From Tannerella sp. (GTDB lineage: Bacteria > Bacteroidota > Bacteroidia > Bacteroidales > Tannerellaceae), in contig JAITAY010000053.1 of the NCBI GenBank assembly GCA_031283915.1, positions 1 to 14,615 of the forward strand: a stretch of DNA of 14,615 nt, written 5' to 3'. The notes under the pieces are model-generated. The model did not search any database. It had not been told where the DNA came from and was given only the letters and a program-made list of their open reading frames with translations. Position numbers and translations under genes: made by a program. Shown here piece by piece: positions 12,386 through 14,615 of the stretch; position 1 is the first letter of the stretch, and each line of letters opens with the position of its first letter.

Positions 12386-14494
12386 ATGAAAAAAGTATTT
12401 AGAATGACCTGTTTAACAGGATTAATGTTGGCGTTGACAAGCCTGTCTTTTGCTCAAGAAGCAGTATCGGACAGTGAAAAAGTGCAATTATCCAACGGTC
12501 AGTGGAGTGTCGGGAAAGCCAATGAGTGGTATGCGAAACAAGCGTGGATAGTGGGATGTAATTTCTTGCCATCGACGGCTGTCAACGCCGTCGAGATGTG
12601 GCAAAACGCGACGTTCGATTTGCCGGCCATCGACAAAGAACTCGCACTTGCAAAAGCATGGGGCATTAATTCAGTCCGCGTGTTTTTAAATTATGTAGTC
12701 TGGGAAGCCGAAGTCAAAACGTTCAAAGCAAATTTCGGAAAGTTCCTCGACGTAGCCGAGAAGTACGGAATCAGCGTGATGCCCGTTCTGTTCGACGACT
12801 GCAATTTTTCGGGCAACGTCGCCAAAGTCGGGCAACAGCCAAATCCTGTTCCGGGCATACACAACAGCGGTTGGGTTTCAAGTCCGCCGGTGACGATGGT
12901 CAGAGACGAATCACAATGGAAGAAGTTAAAGAAATACGAACAGGATATGATTCGTACTTTCGGTTCGGACAAACGGATTATTATCTGGGACCTGTACAAC
13001 GAGCCGGGCAACAGCAACAGCAAGCTCAAAGCGAAATTGCTGGAAGCTATTTTCGCCTGGGCAAGAGAAGTGAAACCAACTCAACCGCTGACCGTCGGAG
13101 CACACACCGATTGGGACGGCGAACTGAGCAAACTGATGCGTAACAGCTCCGATATTGTCTCGTTCCATTCGTATGGCGACAAGAAAGAGGTGGAAAATAA
13201 AATCCAATGGGCACACAGCACCGGACGACCGGCGGTTTGTACCGAATGGCTGCGTCGTCAAGCAGGAAATACCGTGCATAACATTTTGCCGCTGTTCAAG
13301 TCGGACCGTATCGGCTGTTACCATTGGGGACTTGTCGAGGGACGGACACAGACTTATTTCCATTGGGGCAGCGAGAAAGATTCGCCGAAACCCGACATTT
13401 GGCAACACGATTTGATTCGCTCGGACGGTACGCCCTATTCACTGCCGGAATATCAGGCGTTCAAAAATCTGACATATACAACGGATTCATTAACAAAAAA
13501 CCGTCGCTGGACGAAGGAAAGAGTAAATCAATGGTATGCGGCTGCCGGATGGTTTAACGGCGTCAATTATATTCCTTCCGATGCGATTAACTATACGGCC
13601 ATGTGGGACAAAACAAGTTTCAATCCGGAACTGATAGACCGTGAACTTGCGTTGGCGGAAGATCCGGGCTTTAATTGTGTGCGTGTAGTATTGCAGCACG
13701 CCGTCTATGCCGGCGACCCGGCCTGGTTTCTGAAAACGCTGGAACAGTTTCTGGAAATATGCGCCAAACACAAAATTCGCGTCATGCCCTGCTTTTTCGA
13801 CGACTGCGCGTTCGGCATAAATACCGACCCTGCTGTCGGCAAACAGCCCGACCCTTTGACCGGCTGGTATGCCTGGGCATGGTCGCCTTCGCCCGGACAT
13901 ACGATGGTCATCGACGAACGCTATCATCCACAACTCGAAAAGTATGTGAAAGAGGTGATGAGCAAATTCAGAAACGACCCGCGTATTTTCATCTGGGATT
14001 TATACAACGAACCGACTAATTCCGGCTTGGGCGCATACAGTTTGCCGCTGGTTAGAAAAGTGTTTGCCTGGGCGCGCGAAATCAATCCCGTACAGCCGCT
14101 GACTGTCGGCGTTTTCAATGATTACAAAGAGCTTAATCAGTTCATACTCGACCATTCCGACGTCGTCAGTTATCACAGTTACGGTACGAAAGAGCAGATG
14201 ATTCAAAAAATCGAAGAATTGCGCCACTACGGACGTCCGCTGTTATGCAGCGAATGGATGAACCGCCCCGCCAAATCGACCGTCGAAGACATCATGCCGC
14301 TGTTGAAAGAAGAAAAGGTCGGTGCCATCCTCTGGGGATTGGTCAACGGTAAAACGCAAACCGACCTCCGATGGGGACACCGTCCGGAGCATCTACCCTA
14401 TACCGGCGTATGGCAACACGACCTGTTCCGTAACGATTTTACGCCTTACCGCGAAAGCGAACTGACGCTCATAAAAAAACTGAACGGCAAATGA
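12386..14494 (+). CDS. Secreted protein with two tandem GH5-like glycoside hydrolase domains
   Basis: The 702-residue protein has a clear signal peptide (MKKVFRMTCLTGLMLALTSL, cleavage probably near SFA-QEA at 23-24). It contains two homologous (beta/alpha)8 domains, about 37-365 and 373-700. Domain 1 has 'INSVRVFLNYVVWE', the acid/base block 'IIIWDLYNEPGN' (E206), 'SFHSYG' and the nucleophile block 'VCTEWLRR' (E287). Domain 2 repeats these as 'CVRVVLQHAVY', 'IFIWDLYNEPTN' (E542), 'SYHSYG' and 'LCSEWMNR' (E623). Both catalytic Glu pairs are kept, so both may be active. The pattern fits clan GH-A, closest to GH5-like proteins often annotated cellulase or 1,4-beta-xylanase in Bacteroidetes; the substrate is not determinable. 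It would act in the periplasm or outside. It is separate from the Ter operon and has its own likely promoter. Confidence 0.85.
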   Translation: MKKVFRMTCLTGLMLALTSLSFAQEAVSDSEKVQLSNGQWSVGKANEWYAKQAWIVGCNFLPSTAVNAVEMWQNATFDLPAIDKELALAKAWGINSVRVFLNYVVWEAEVKTFKANFGKFLDVAEKYGISVMPVLFDDCNFSGNVAKVGQQPNPVPGIHNSGWVSSPPVTMVRDESQWKKLKKYEQDMIRTFGSDKRIIIWDLYNEPGNSNSKLKAKLLEAIFAWAREVKPTQPLTVGAHTDWDGELSKLMRNSSDIVSFHSYGDKKEVENKIQWAHSTGRPAVCTEWLRRQAGNTVHNILPLFKSDRIGCYHWGLVEGRTQTYFHWGSEKDSPKPDIWQHDLIRSDGTPYSLPEYQAFKNLTYTTDSLTKNRRWTKERVNQWYAAAGWFNGVNYIPSDAINYTAMWDKTSFNPELIDRELALAEDPGFNCVRVVLQHAVYAGDPAWFLKTLEQFLEICAKHKIRVMPCFFDDCAFGINTDPAVGKQPDPLTGWYAWAWSPSPGHTMVIDERYHPQLEKYVKEVMSKFRNDPRIFIWDLYNEPTNSGLGAYSLPLVRKVFAWAREINPVQPLTVGVFNDYKELNQFILDHSDVVSYHSYGTKEQMIQKIEELRHYGRPLLCSEWMNRPAKSTVEDIMPLLKEEKVGAILWGLVNGKTQTDLRWGHRPEHLPYTGVWQHDLFRNDFTPYRESELTLIKKLNGK

Positions 14495-14615
14495 AACAGT
14501 ATTCAAACCGTAACTTCTGTTTCTTTCCCTCCTCATAACACCGCTTTCCGATTTCGATAAGGAAATAAAAAGAATGATTAAGAAAGAAGACAACGATAAA
14601 TGATAAGTATACTGT
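14495..14615. other. Short 3' flank, no gene recognised
   Basis: These 121 bases after the GH gene hold no recognisable feature. Two ATGs (14574 and 14600) open only 9 codons and a frame cut by the window edge. No terminator hairpin is apparent. Confidence 0.4.

Noticed and set aside
14574..14615. Possible start of another gene at the right edge (ATGs at 14574 and 14600)
   Set aside because: The first frame has nine codons and the second is cut by the window edge after five, so neither can be supported.

Overview
The window looks like a Bacteroidetes chromosome, probably Bacteroidales. The reasons are promoter boxes of the TAnnTTTG type, AT-rich leaders without strong Shine-Dalgarno sequences, a Bacteroidetes-style transposase remnant, and secreted or lipoprotein glycoside hydrolases. 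No rRNA, tRNA or CRISPR array is visible. All intact genes lie on the + strand.

Layout. Positions 1-576 are non-coding debris: a perfect 44-bp palindrome, a decayed minus-strand IS transposase N-terminus (114-320) and AT-rich sequence. Positions 577-1737 encode a lipoprotein with a TIM-barrel glycosyl-hydrolase-like domain. A good Bacteroidetes promoter (about 1802-1831) then leads into a tightly packed operon of about twelve genes (1921-11307). Positions 11308-12340 hold a paired palindromic repeat, the left part of a broken IS110-family element (a possible bridge-RNA region plus a truncated DEDD recombinase) and a 21-bp tandem repeat that begins at the break. Positions 12386-14494 encode a secreted protein with two tandem GH5-like catalytic domains. 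Nothing convincing follows up to 14615.

The central operon is a Ter-type, calcium/metal-linked stress system built around the known 'TerY-P triad': a vWA protein with a TerY-C zinc domain, a PP2C phosphatase, and a Ser/Thr-type kinase with a zinc ribbon. Order: TerD, TerA-like, TerD, TerZ-like, vWA, small basic protein, vWA with a degenerate MIDAS, small membrane protein, SPFH/band-7 protein, TerY-like vWA, PP2C, kinase. TerD-family proteins are thought to bind Ca2+ and vWA proteins to act as metal-dependent scaffolds. Kinase and phosphatase would set a reversible phosphorylation state, and the SPFH and small membrane proteins could tie the assembly to the inner membrane. No TerC, TerB or ATP-grasp gene is seen here.

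The triad itself is described in the literature. The less familiar parts are the membrane pair inserted between vWA genes, the paired vWA proteins (one with an apparently dead MIDAS) that share a polyproline tail, the 63-residue basic protein between them, and the Ig-like domain placed N-terminal to the phosphatase.
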